From a bacterium (lineage in GTDB: Bacteria; UBP6; UBA1177): a stretch of 64,000 nt of DNA. Below the pieces are notes generated by a model. The model saw only the letters and a list, made by a program, of their open reading frames with translations. It ran no database searches and had not been told where the DNA came from. Location: NCBI GenBank assembly GCA_017963125.1, contig JAGCUA010000053.1, positions 30,608-94,607 on the forward strand. The letters are read 5' to 3'. Each line of letters opens with the position of its first letter. Position 1 is the stretch's first letter. Made by a program: the position numbers and the translations under genes. This document shows, in pieces, positions 24,705 to 33,674 of the stretch.

Positions 24705-27700
24705 ATGAGAAACTTAATTCCTGATCTAAAGCAGCTCGGTTATTTTGACATCCATTCCGACAAAAAATCGGGATCGGTTGATGCTTCTGTTATGTTTGTG
24801 GACATATCCGGTTTTACAAATATGACAAGAAAGCTCATGTCGCGCGGCAGCGACGGCGCGGAGACTCTTTCGGTCTTCATGAACACGATATTCAATCCGC
24901 TGATCGAGGCAGTGTACAACCAGAACGGCTTTATCCTCAACTTCGCAGGTGATGCTTTCACCGCAGTTTTCAAAGGCGACAACGGAAGCCGCGCAATCAC
25001 GGCGGCTTTCACGATCCACCGGTTTTTTACAGAGAATCCTTCGCTCTATCACCGGGGAGAGGCTTTTAAAATTTCGGCCAAAGCGGGAATTTCAATAGGA
25101 AAATTCAACTGGATCGCGGCAAAAGGCGAGGAAAACTTAAGACACTTCCTCTTTTTCGGAGATGTCGTTGACGAAGCTGCCGAAGCGGAACACCACTGCC
25201 AGGCGAACGATATCTGCATCAATGACAAAGTTTTCTCGATCCTCAAGGCAGACTGCGTGACTCACATCAAGGAAGGGGCTTACTTCGTTGACGAACTTCT
25301 CGCTCCGGCAGAAGTAACTCCTGCGGCCACAAAACCTAAAATCGAAGAACTTGAAATATTCATTCCGCGCACCGTAATCGAGCAGGAAATCCCCGGAGAG
25401 TTCCGCGAAGTGGTATCGCTTTTCATCTCCTACAAAATCTCGAAAGAGATGTCGGAAATCGAAAAAATGCTCGAGTATTTAGCAAGTTATGTCCAGAAAT
25501 ACGGCGGATACATCAGCGGATTCGACTTCGGTGACAAAGGTGCGACTCTTCTCGCTCTTTTCGGTGCTCCGGTAAGCTACGAGGACAACCTTGAGCGTGC
25601 GATCGACTGCGTTGCCGAAATCAGGAAAAACTGCGATACAGAGCTCAGAAGCGGTATAACGCAGGGTGTTGTCTATGCCGGATTCGTCGGCAGCCCGAAA
25701 CGAGCGGCTTACACTGCTTTAGGCGACAACGTAAACCTTTCGGCCAGGATCATGATGAAAACTCCGTACGGCTTCGACTGGATCGCAGGAAAGGCTGCTG
25801 AAAAGGCAAAAAGCGTGTTCGCACTCGAAAGCAAGGGCGAGTTTGCATTCAAGGGGATCGATATTCCGATCGAGGTCTTCGAAATTCAGGGACATCTTAA
25901 AGTCGAAGAGGATGCTTCGTTCTCGACAGTTTTCACAGGCAGAGCTGAAGAACTCAAAACACTTTCCGAGACATGCAGCAAATGCCGTGAGAACAAAAAA
26001 CTCTACGCGGCAACAATCTACGGCGAAGCAGGTATCGGAAAATCCCGCCTGATTTACGAAATAAGAAAAAAATCCAATGACTTCAGAGTCTTTACTCTTA
26101 AAACAGATACGATCCTCCGTCAGTCGATGAACATGTTCACGAACTTCTTCCACACTCTTTTCAACCAGAACGAAAACGCTTCATCTGACGAAAACTTAGC
26201 TGCTTTTGAAAAAGTCTGGAATGCCTTTTCGGCCGAAATCGCCAATAAAAAAGAGGCTTTTGAGGCCGCAAAACCTTATATTGAAGCCCTTTCCGGCATC
26301 ATCCGCGAAGGTTCTGTCTATAAAATGCTTGATGCAAAGAACAGATACGAGAACACAATGTATGCTGTCTGCGATTTTTTTGTCGCAATCGCCGAAACCA
26401 GGCCGCTGATGCTGGTCATGGACGATATGCTGACAGTTGACAGCGATTCCGTAGCGATAATCAGGGCTTTGGTAAAGGCTCTCGACGAATACCCTGTCGT
26501 GATCTACATCTTGTCGAGACTCAACGACGACGGTACAAAACCCGAGATCCTCACCTCCGGCGGAGACCGTTTCCGTGAAATAGTCATCGACAAAATGCAG
26601 AAAAGCGAAATCCCGATGCTCGTAAAGAACATTCTCGGCGAGAAAGGAAATAAGGAACTGAACGATTTCGTATTCTCCCGCACCGACGGCAACCCGTTCT
26701 TTATCGAGCAGCTCGTTCTCTTCATGAAGGACAAAAAATACATCCAGAATACAGGAAAACACTACGCTCTCACAAGCAACAAAACCGAGGTGCCTAGCGG
26801 CGTCAACTCACTTCTTGTCAGCCGTCTCGACAGGCTTTCGCTGCACTTGAAAGACCTTGTTTTCCGCGCTTCGGTCATGGGCAACAACATCGACCTTCTG
26901 GTTCTCAACGACATCGCGCAGGAACAGGACAAACAGAACATCCCGAACCTGCTCAAAGAGGGTGTAGACGAACTCGTATGGAACGAGGCGTCCACGCTGC
27001 TCTACTCGTTCAGACACGCACTTCTCCGCGATGCGGCTTACTCAATGCAGCTCAAGGCGCGCTTGAAGGAAATCCACAAGAAAGTGGCCAACGCCATCGA
27101 GAAAAATTACAAGGACGAGGAAAAATTCTTCTCGACTCTCGCCTTCCACTACGAAAAGGCTGAAGATACCGACAAGGAAACTTTTTACCTCAGAAAAGCT
27201 GCCGCTTACGCCAAATCCCAGTATCACAACCAGGAGGCTGAAAAAATGTATGAAAAACTTCTCGGTGTCCTCAAAGACGACGCTGAACGTATCAAAGCAG
27301 GCCACAGCCTCGCGAATGTCTACAAAATCGAAGGAAAGTGGGATCTCGCGGAAAAGATGTTCAAAGAGAGCCTTGAACTTTCGCAGAAAATCGGCGACGA
27401 GCTCCTTATCGCGATAAGTATGAAGGAACTTGCCAACATGATGCTTCAGAAAGGCCGCTACGATGAGGCTTCTCCGCTTCTGGACAATGCTGACGAACTT
27501 TACAAAAAACTCGACGACACCAAAGGGAAATGCGATGTCGAAGGTTTCCGAGGACTTATCCACTACTACAAAGGCGAACTTGACGATGCGGTCGAACACT
27601 TCACCGAAAAGCTCCGTCTTGCAGAAATCATCGGCGACAAAACGGCAAAAGCTCTTTCATACCGCTACATGGGCGGTGTCGCATACTACCGCGGCGACTA

Positions 27701-28499
27701 CCAGACAGCGCTTCAGCACTACAAGAATCAGCTCAAAATCTCCAAAGACAACAAGAATCTGCTCGATGTCGCAGTTGCCGAAAACAACATCGGTCTTGTA
27801 TATTCCTACCTGAATGACTTCAAAAACGCTGCAAAATTCTACAGACGCGCCCTCGAAACCTACAAAAAAGTCGGTATCAGACAGTACATCTGCTACACTT
27901 CGAACAACCTCGGAGAACTCAAATACTGGCTCGGCGAATACGACGAGGCGAAATCGCTCATCGAAGACCAGCTTTCGATCGCTACTGAACTCGGGATCCG
28001 CAGACATATCGCCCTCGCCCACCTTATTCTCGGCAACATCGCGAAAAAAGAACTCGACTACAACAAGTCAGAGGAGCATTACCTTCAGGCGATCGCCATA
28101 GCCAAAGAACTTAACGCAAACAATATCCTTTGCGAATTCCTCTTTGAATACGCGGATCTGCTTTTCCGCACAAAAAGGTACGACAAAGCTATGGAACTCA
28201 GCAAGGAAGCCGGCAAGATAATCGTCGAAGTCAACCGCAAGGATCTAGAGTTAAAGAATCTCCTTTTCCAATGGAAAATCATCTCGCTGAAAGATCCGGA
28301 AAAGGCGATCGAAGGAATCCAAAACATGATAACCGACGATCTTACAGGTGAAATTTTGGCAGGCACCAAAGTAGGCCTCTTCGATTTGACGCACGAAGAA
28401 CGTTACCGCAAAGAAGCTATAGAAATTATAGAATCACTTTACGCGACAGCACCGAAGAAATTCTACAAAGAGACCCTGGATCATTTGAGAGCAAAATAA
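24705..28499 (+). CDS. Soluble adenylyl cyclase-like protein: two cyclase domains, AAA-type ATPase, TPR
   Basis: 1264 residues, no membrane segments. Order: class III cyclase domain C1 (about 22-200), cyclase domain C2 (about 232-395), NTPase with Walker A GEAGIGKS (about 440-447) and MLVMDDM as Walker B, then long helical TPR repeats (about 800-1250). C1 has the metal aspartates (Asp33 in FVDISGF, Asp83 in FAGDAF) but Asp and Glu where the transition-state Asn/Arg should be (GDVVDEAAE). C2 lacks the first Asp (Phe240) but has the Asn/Arg pair in GDNVNLSAR (344 and 348). One composite active site is predicted, as in mammalian soluble adenylyl cyclase. Product cAMP is likely. Confidence 0.9.
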   Translation: MRNLIPDLKQLGYFDIHSDKKSGSVDASVMFVDISGFTNMTRKLMSRGSDGAETLSVFMNTIFNPLIEAVYNQNGFILNFAGDAFTAVFKGDNGSRAITAAFTIHRFFTENPSLYHRGEAFKISAKAGISIGKFNWIAAKGEENLRHFLFFGDVVDEAAEAEHHCQANDICINDKVFSILKADCVTHIKEGAYFVDELLAPAEVTPAATKPKIEELEIFIPRTVIEQEIPGEFREVVSLFISYKISKEMSEIEKMLEYLASYVQKYGGYISGFDFGDKGATLLALFGAPVSYEDNLERAIDCVAEIRKNCDTELRSGITQGVVYAGFVGSPKRAAYTALGDNVNLSARIMMKTPYGFDWIAGKAAEKAKSVFALESKGEFAFKGIDIPIEVFEIQGHLKVEEDASFSTVFTGRAEELKTLSETCSKCRENKKLYAATIYGEAGIGKSRLIYEIRKKSNDFRVFTLKTDTILRQSMNMFTNFFHTLFNQNENASSDENLAAFEKVWNAFSAEIANKKEAFEAAKPYIEALSGIIREGSVYKMLDAKNRYENTMYAVCDFFVAIAETRPLMLVMDDMLTVDSDSVAIIRALVKALDEYPVVIYILSRLNDDGTKPEILTSGGDRFREIVIDKMQKSEIPMLVKNILGEKGNKELNDFVFSRTDGNPFFIEQLVLFMKDKKYIQNTGKHYALTSNKTEVPSGVNSLLVSRLDRLSLHLKDLVFRASVMGNNIDLLVLNDIAQEQDKQNIPNLLKEGVDELVWNEASTLLYSFRHALLRDAAYSMQLKARLKEIHKKVANAIEKNYKDEEKFFSTLAFHYEKAEDTDKETFYLRKAAAYAKSQYHNQEAEKMYEKLLGVLKDDAERIKAGHSLANVYKIEGKWDLAEKMFKESLELSQKIGDELLIAISMKELANMMLQKGRYDEASPLLDNADELYKKLDDTKGKCDVEGFRGLIHYYKGELDDAVEHFTEKLRLAEIIGDKTAKALSYRYMGGVAYYRGDYQTALQHYKNQLKISKDNKNLLDVAVAENNIGLVYSYLNDFKNAAKFYRRALETYKKVGIRQYICYTSNNLGELKYWLGEYDEAKSLIEDQLSIATELGIRRHIALAHLILGNIAKKELDYNKSEEHYLQAIAIAKELNANNILCEFLFEYADLLFRTKRYDKAMELSKEAGKIIVEVNRKDLELKNLLFQWKIISLKDPEKAIEGIQNMITDDLTGEILAGTKVGLFDLTHEERYRKEAIEIIESLYATAPKKFYKETLDHLRAK

Positions 28500-28519
28500 G
28501 TTATATATCTGATTTTATT

Positions 28520-28564
28520 ATCTGAAAATGGTACGTTTCTACACAGCCGTACCTTTTTTCAGAT
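28520..28564. terminator. Bidirectional hairpin terminator
   Basis: A long stem: ATCTGAAAATGGTACG (28520-28535) pairs with CGTACCTTTTTTCAGAT (28548-28564) around a 12-base loop, with T-rich and A-rich flanks. It sits between the convergent ends of the cyclase gene and the DegT aminotransferase gene and would serve both strands. Confidence 0.8.
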
Positions 28565-29665
28565 ATTTTTTACAAAGAATTCCTTTATTTTTTCAGAAAC
28601 AAAAACGACTTCTTCAGCATTTAAATGCTCCCCTATCGGAAGAGAAAGAAGAGTATGAGACTCTTTGAGTGCGCGGTAACCGCCGCAATAGCTCATGTGA
28701 CTTGCGAACGCCGGCTGCTCGGGAAGCGAAAGCGGATAGTGGATCCCCGTTTCGATTCCGCAGTTCTTCAAATATTCCTGCAGATGATCGCGTTTTTCAG
28801 TTTTGATTACGAACAGGTGCCAAGCATCCAGAGTTTCAGGATGAATTTCAGGAAGGACTATTTCCGAAACACCTGAAAGCTGCTCAATATACATTTTTGC
28901 GACACGGTTTCTTGCTTCGACCCACTCGTCCAGATGTTTCAGCTTGACATTCAGAACCGCCGCCTGAAGAGTGTCCATTCTTGAATTTATGCCGGCAAAC
29001 TCGTGAAAATATTTCAATGATCTTCCATGGTTACAAAACATCTTCGCTTTAAGAGCCTTTTCTTCGTCATTGAGAAGGACCGCTCCTGCATCTCCGGCCG
29101 CACCGAGAACTTTTCCGGGATAGAAGCTGAAACCTGCTCCGTCTGCAAGAGTCCCCACCTTTTTCCCGCGGTAAAGCGCACCGTGAGCCTGAGCGGCGTC
29201 TTCAAAAAGTTTCAGATCATGCTTTTCAGCGATTTTTTTAAGCGGTTCCATATCGGCCGGATGTCCGTAAAGATGAACTGCAATAATTGCAGAAGTATTC
29301 GGATTTATTAAAGATTCAGCACTTTCAGGTGAAATCGTAAAGTCTTCTTTTATGTCGGCGAAAACAGGCTTCAGTCCGTTCGATACAGCCGCTTCGGCAG
29401 TTGCAATAAACGTGTTTGCCGGAAGAATGACTTCGCTCCCTTTCGGCAGATTATGGACTTTCAAAAGGACTGTAAGAGCATCAGTTCCGTTTCCGCAGGA
29501 AATACAATGGCTTACGCCGCAATAATTTGCAAAACTCTCTTCAAATTTTTCTACTTCCTTCCCTTTTATGAAGGCTGCATCGGCAAAAACCGTCTGAACT
29601 GCGCTGTCTATTTCGTTTTTAAGCAGAGAATATTGCTTTTTAAGGTCTAAGAACTTAACTTCCAT
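28559..29665 (-). CDS. DegT/DnrJ/EryC1/StrS-family aminotransferase
   Basis: 368 residues. PLP-dependent sugar aminotransferase: NGTDAL near residue 60 contacts PLP phosphate, ILPANTFIATAEA, LFEDAAQAHGA (Asp pairs with the pyridine nitrogen) and FSFYPGKVLGAAGDAGAV, whose Lys forms the Schiff base. FDxxHxYPxPxHxQ-type end reads ETGIHYPLSL. Members transfer an amino group to a keto-sugar nucleotide for surface glycans, or act as regulators or dehydratases. No other sugar-nucleotide gene is near, so the pathway is unknown. It follows the DUF1846 gene by six bases on the same strand with a weak ribosome site. Confidence 0.9.
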   Translation of the reverse strand: MEVKFLDLKKQYSLLKNEIDSAVQTVFADAAFIKGKEVEKFEESFANYCGVSHCISCGNGTDALTVLLKVHNLPKGSEVILPANTFIATAEAAVSNGLKPVFADIKEDFTISPESAESLINPNTSAIIAVHLYGHPADMEPLKKIAEKHDLKLFEDAAQAHGALYRGKKVGTLADGAGFSFYPGKVLGAAGDAGAVLLNDEEKALKAKMFCNHGRSLKYFHEFAGINSRMDTLQAAVLNVKLKHLDEWVEARNRVAKMYIEQLSGVSEIVLPEIHPETLDAWHLFVIKTEKRDHLQEYLKNCGIETGIHYPLSLPEQPAFASHMSYCGGYRALKESHTLLSLPIGEHLNAEEVVFVSEKIKEFFVKNI

Positions 29666-29671
29666 AGTTTT

Positions 29672-31189
29672 TTACGCGTTTACAAGGTGGTTTGTCGCAA
29701 ATTCGGGCTCGCTTGTTACATTGACGCCCAGCTTTCTGAGTCCCATTTCATCGCCTGGAGTCGGAATGTGGGTAAGATGGACTTCGCAGCCGCGCAGATC
29801 TTTGAGTTTTTCCATCGCGAATGCCGCCGACGGGTTGTATGCCGCACTTATCGCAAGGGCAATGAGCACCTCTTCGACATCAAGACTGACATTTCCGCGC
29901 ATGAAAATATTCTGTTTGAGGTGAGCCACCATCTCTGTGATATGCTCCGGGATAAGCGGAATTTCCTTAGGAATTCCGGCAAGTTTCTTGACAGCGTTGA
30001 GGATCATAGCGGAAGCTGCATGCAGGAAAGGAGAGTTGCTGCCGGTCACAAATTCGCCGTTTTTGAGTTCGATCGCGGCACCGGAATAAACACCTTCGTT
30101 GCCTTTATCGTTGACTTTCGCATCAAAAGCCGCCTTTTTCGCATATTCGGAAACGACTCTGTCAGACGGCTTTGCACCGATATTTTTCATAATCATTTCA
30201 GCACGTTGAGCCGTCTCCTCATTGACCAGCCCCATCGCGTATTCACATGCGTAGCGGTAATATCTGCGGATGATCTCCTGCTTTGAAGCCTCCTGGACCG
30301 CCTCGTCGTCGATGATTCCGAAACCGGCGCGGTTGACACCCATGTCGGTCGGAGATTTATAGACCGAAGGCTGTCCGGTGATCTTCTCGATTATCCTTTT
30401 GATAAGCGGGAACGCCTCAAGGTCGCGGTTGTAGTTGACAGCAACTTCGCCGTAAGCCTCGAAATGGAAGTTGTCCATCATGTTGACATCCTTGAGGTCG
30501 CAGGTCGCCGATTCGTAAGCAACATTTACAAGATGTTTGAGCGGAAGATTCCAGATGGGGAAAGTCTCGAATTTCGCATAACCCGCGTTCACACCGCGCT
30601 GGTTTTCGTGGTAAAGCTGGCTCAGGCATGTCGCGAATTTGCCGCTTCCCGGGCCTGGGCCAGTGACTACGACTATCGGTTTTTCGGTTTCGATGAAAGC
30701 GTTTTTGCCGTAACCTTCAGGACTTACGATCGTATCGACATCGGTCGGATAACCTTTTGTGAAGCTGTGGGTATAGACTTTTACGCCGCGCCTTTCGAGC
30801 TTGTTTTTGAAGGCTTCCGCAGCAGGCTGGCCGTTGAAACGGGTGATTACAACAGCTCTCACCGTAACGCCGCGGTCGGTGAAATCGTCGATCGTCCGCA
30901 TCGTATCGGCATCGTAGGAAACACCGAAATCTGCGCGGATCTTTCTTTTCTCGATATCGCCGGCATAAATGCACATGATGACCTCGGCATCATCCTTGAT
31001 CATCTGCAGAAGGCGCATTTTTACATTCGGGTCGAAGCCAGGCAGAACACGCGCCGCGTGGTAATCGTACATAATTTTGCCGCCGAACTCGAGATAGAGC
31101 TTGTTGTTGAACATTTTTACACGTTCAAGGATCGCTTTGGATTGTTCTTCCAGATACTTTTCGTTGTCGAAACCGATTTTAAAGACCAT
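29672..31189 (-). CDS. DUF1846 (UPF0371) protein
   Basis: 505 residues, full length for the family. Recognised by [39 protein letters not shown], the P-loop-like [20 protein letters not shown] and [18 protein letters not shown]. The family is widespread in bacteria, has known crystal structures, and remains of unknown function; the glycine-rich loop suggests nucleotide or phosphate binding. I start at the ATG at 31189 with GGGGGAA upstream rather than 12 codons further out. Coupled to the DegT gene. Upstream on the plus strand lies a 277-base stretch with no gene I can support. Confidence 0.88.
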   Translation of the reverse strand: MVFKIGFDNEKYLEEQSKAILERVKMFNNKLYLEFGGKIMYDYHAARVLPGFDPNVKMRLLQMIKDDAEVIMCIYAGDIEKRKIRADFGVSYDADTMRTIDDFTDRGVTVRAVVITRFNGQPAAEAFKNKLERRGVKVYTHSFTKGYPTDVDTIVSPEGYGKNAFIETEKPIVVVTGPGPGSGKFATCLSQLYHENQRGVNAGYAKFETFPIWNLPLKHLVNVAYESATCDLKDVNMMDNFHFEAYGEVAVNYNRDLEAFPLIKRIIEKITGQPSVYKSPTDMGVNRAGFGIIDDEAVQEASKQEIIRRYYRYACEYAMGLVNEETAQRAEMIMKNIGAKPSDRVVSEYAKKAAFDAKVNDKGNEGVYSGAAIELKNGEFVTGSNSPFLHAASAMILNAVKKLAGIPKEIPLIPEHITEMVAHLKQNIFMRGNVSLDVEEVLIALAISAAYNPSAAFAMEKLKDLRGCEVHLTHIPTPGDEMGLRKLGVNVTSEPEFATNHLVNA

Positions 31190-31466
31190 TTTTCCCCCAT
31201 TTTTGACCGAAACGTTGCAACTCAAAAAACACTCAAAAACGGGATTCAGTATATAGAGAAAAATTTTTTCAAGGCAAGGAAAAAATCAATTTTCGGAAGG
31301 ATTTTTGTGATTGGCAATGTTTATTCCGAGGAACAGGTTTCTGAAGAAATGAAACGGCTTTAAATAGCCGAATAAAGAAGTGAAAGTCGTGAACATCGTC
31401 CGCATAATGTATGGCGGCAGAGATTTATCTAAAATATCGGTATAAAAAGACAACTCATTGTAAATA

Positions 31467-31787
31467 TTAAAGAATCATTGGAAAAAGGATATCGTGTTCC
31501 TGCCAGATTCGCTCTACTTCTTTGCGATTTTTTCTTAACTCAAACAGCGAAATCAAACAAAGAAGCCTCAACTCTGATTTTCTGCTTTCCGCCATAATTT
31601 CTTGTTGAGAAACATTTCTTTCTTCGCAGATTTTGGCAATTTCTTGCTCTGTCGGATTGTAATCCCAAATGGTTTCTTTAGATTGATAAGCCGCATTTAT
31701 TTCTTCCTTTAATTCTTCAAAAAAATCATCTATAAATTGCACTTTTGGCAAATTGTCAGGTCTTTTGCGTCTATTGTTGTTACTCAT
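31467..31787 (-). CDS. Small protein, paralogue of 33280-33576
   Basis: 106 residues, soluble. Central motif ETIWDYNPTE followed by a helix, then QQEIMAESRKSELRLLCLISLFELRKN, and a C-terminus FP-x-x-L. The gene at 33280-33576 shares the same core and spacing, as well as about 45 bases of upstream DNA including the AAGGAGGATG ribosome site. I start at the ATG at 31787, matched to that site. The two copies flank the ATPase gene on the same strand. No family recognised; the context hints at a small accessory, perhaps antitoxin-like, protein. Low G+C. Confidence 0.6.
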   Translation of the reverse strand: MSNNNRRKRPDNLPKVQFIDDFFEELKEEINAAYQSKETIWDYNPTEQEIAKICEERNVSQQEIMAESRKSELRLLCLISLFELRKNRKEVERIWQEHDILFPMIL

Positions 31788-31834
31788 CTCCATCCTCCTT
31801 TTTTCGCCACAAAATACTCATCTTCTTGCAATCA

Positions 31835-33097
31835 TCAGATTCCAAGCAAAAAACGGAAAACAGGGATGACTTCGATTTTGATGCCGTTTTCTTCAATGAT
31901 TTCATGCTCGTCTTTTGTCAGGACAACAAATCTTTCCGCCTCTTTGAATGATGAAGCAAGCTTTTTCAGGTTGCTGATTTCCCGTTCTCTGGCAGAAGTT
32001 TTGATTGAATATGCCACCTGGACAGCCGTTTTTGTCTCAGGAACATAAAAATCGATGTCGATTCCTGTTTTTGCCGATTTCAGGAAGAAAATCTCGCCGT
32101 ATTTTCTGAGCAGATCTGTTGCGACAACATTTTCCAGCAGAGCAGAGTTCCCGTCCCGCAGAAAAAGATTCAGGATTCCGTTGTCGCTGAAATAATACTT
32201 CTGGTTCCCCTCTCTTTCCGCGAATTTTGTAAAATAATTCTGCACCGGAAAGAGAAGATATGCGTTGATCGCGTAGTTCACATATTCGATGACACTGTCC
32301 TTGCTGACCGATATGCCCACGGTATTCAGCAGATTGTGCATTTTTGAATACGATATTTCGCTGCACACCGATTCGGCGATTTTTTTGAAAAGGATTCTGG
32401 CAGCGTAGTCGTTTCTTATTTTGTTCCGCGTTATAATGTCACCCAGAAGCACTTTCTGGTAAACGCTCATAATGTATTCGCGCTTGATTTCATACTGCAG
32501 CAGCTCAGGAAATCCGCCGAAAACCAGATATTTTTCGAACTGTTTCATAATCAGTCCGGCAGCCTTCGTGGAAAGATTTCCGGTGGCATTCCACGGCGTT
32601 CCGGTTGCACGGAGATATTCCGGAAAACTGTAAGGAGTTATATGTTTTGTGATAAACCTGCCGCCGAGAGTAGTTTCAATTTCGCGGCTGAGCATTGTCG
32701 CGTTGCTTCCTGTTATGCAGATATGCTCTTTCATGTCGGCCATACGGCGTGCAAATTTTTCCCAACCCTGAATATTCTGGATTTCGTCAAAAAAATAATA
32801 GCCGTTTCCATCACCGATCTCGCTGTGAACCGCAATAATGTCGTTGAAGTCGTCAGCATTGAACTCAATCAGCCGCTCATCCTCGAAATTTATGTAGATT
32901 ATATCGTTCCAGTTCGTGCCGGCATCAACAAGATCCCTGCATTTTTTGTAAAGCATAGTCGATTTTCCGGCACGGCGAAGCCCAGTCAGAACATAGTTCG
33001 CGTTCTTGTCGAACTCGTAATCACGCGGCACAATATCAATATTTTTAATAATTTCGTGCTGGTCGAATATAACGCTTTTCAAAATTTCACGGTTCAT
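31835..33097 (-). CDS. AAA-type ATPase with DUF4143-like C-terminus, copy A
   Basis: 420 residues. Walker A GLRRAGKST (about residue 40), Walker B YYFFDEIQN, sensor ITGSNATML, and a C-terminal DUF4143/PD-(D/E)XK-like part (GIDIDFYVPETKTAVQVAY). This family is very common in bacteria, often in many copies, with no firm function; roles in stress or as mobile accessory genes have been suggested. I start at the ATG at 33097 with GGAGGA upstream. Ahead of it are two operator-like palindromes (33147-33199). It lies between two paralogous small genes on the same strand. A second, only distantly similar ATPase of this type is at 44937-46274. Confidence 0.85.
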   Translation of the reverse strand: MNREILKSVIFDQHEIIKNIDIVPRDYEFDKNANYVLTGLRRAGKSTMLYKKCRDLVDAGTNWNDIIYINFEDERLIEFNADDFNDIIAVHSEIGDGNGYYFFDEIQNIQGWEKFARRMADMKEHICITGSNATMLSREIETTLGGRFITKHITPYSFPEYLRATGTPWNATGNLSTKAAGLIMKQFEKYLVFGGFPELLQYEIKREYIMSVYQKVLLGDIITRNKIRNDYAARILFKKIAESVCSEISYSKMHNLLNTVGISVSKDSVIEYVNYAINAYLLFPVQNYFTKFAEREGNQKYYFSDNGILNLFLRDGNSALLENVVATDLLRKYGEIFFLKSAKTGIDIDFYVPETKTAVQVAYSIKTSAREREISNLKKLASSFKEAERFVVLTKDEHEIIEENGIKIEVIPVFRFLLGI

Positions 33098-33146
33098 GGC
33101 TTCCTCCACTAAAAAAACCGGAAGCATCATACTCATTTTTTGCTTC

Positions 33147-33199
33147 TTGTCGAGTACGATCGACAAAATCCACACATTTTTGTCGAACATGATCGACGA
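33147..33199 (-). promoter_or_regulatory. Two operator-like palindromes upstream of the ATPase
   Basis: TTGTCGA-N6-TCGACAA at 33147-33166 and TTGTCGA-N6-TCGACGA at 33180-33199. Both have seven-base arms and a six-base spacer, and their centres are 33 bases apart, about three helical turns, so two dimers could bind the same DNA face. They lie 50-102 bases ahead of the ATPase start. The binding protein is not evident; self-regulation or the flanking small protein are options. Confidence 0.65.
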
Positions 33200-33279
33200 A
33201 AATCCGATTTTTTTACTCTGAGAACTCACTCATAACCGAGCTTTTTTAGATACTTTTTCCACTCTTTTTTAGAATAAAA

Positions 33280-33576
33280 TCAAAGAAAATATGGGAAACA
33301 AATAGCGTGCCAGCGTTCAACGCGAGCTAAATCTTCTTTGTTTCCTCTTAAATCAAAAAGAGTTTCAAGACACCAAAAGCGGCCTTCTCCAGTGCGGCTT
33401 GCTGTTATAATTTCTTCTTGAGTATAGCCGGTTTTTTCTCCGATTTTTTTAAGTTCTTTTTCTGTAGGGTTATAATCCCAGATTGTTTCTGTTGAGTTAT
33501 AGGCTCTTTCAAGATCTTCTGCGGCTTCATTGCAAACTTTGTCAAAAGCCTCTTTCCAGCTTTCTTTTTTATTCAT
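33280..33576 (-). CDS. Small protein, paralogue of 31467-31787
   Basis: 98 residues. Shares ETIWDYNPTEKELKKI, EEIITASRTGEGRFWCLETL and FDLRGN with the copy on the other side of the ATPase gene. I chose the ATG at 33576, six bases after GGAGG; an in-frame ATG six bases upstream would overlap that site. No family recognised. Upstream DNA is duplicated together with the gene, so the pair arose by duplication of a gene with its control region, or from insertion of the ATPase between them. Confidence 0.6.
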   Translation of the reverse strand: MNKKESWKEAFDKVCNEAAEDLERAYNSTETIWDYNPTEKELKKIGEKTGYTQEEIITASRTGEGRFWCLETLFDLRGNKEDLARVERWHAICFPYFL

Positions 33577-33621
33577 CCTCATCCTCCTTTTTTCGTCACA
33601 AAATACTCTTCTTCTTGCAAT
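33577..33621 (-). repeat. Duplicated leader of the two small genes
   Basis: This segment and 31788-31832 match at roughly nine of ten bases: CATCCTCCTTTTTTCG, CACAAAATACTC and TTCTTGCAATCA occur in both at equal spacing. It contains the ribosome site of each copy. The repeats are direct and bracket the ATPase gene. Confidence 0.7.
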
Positions 33622-33674
33622 CAGCAAATTTTTCACTATCATATTTGCGTTATCAAACTTTATGCAGGTGCAAA

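Noticed and set aside
30464..31363. A 299-codon open frame on the + strand, with a coding-looking end (VIGNVYSEEQVSEEMKRL)
   Set aside because: Most of it is opposite the DUF1846 gene. The last ~170 bases, outside that gene, look faintly coding, but there is no start or family match.
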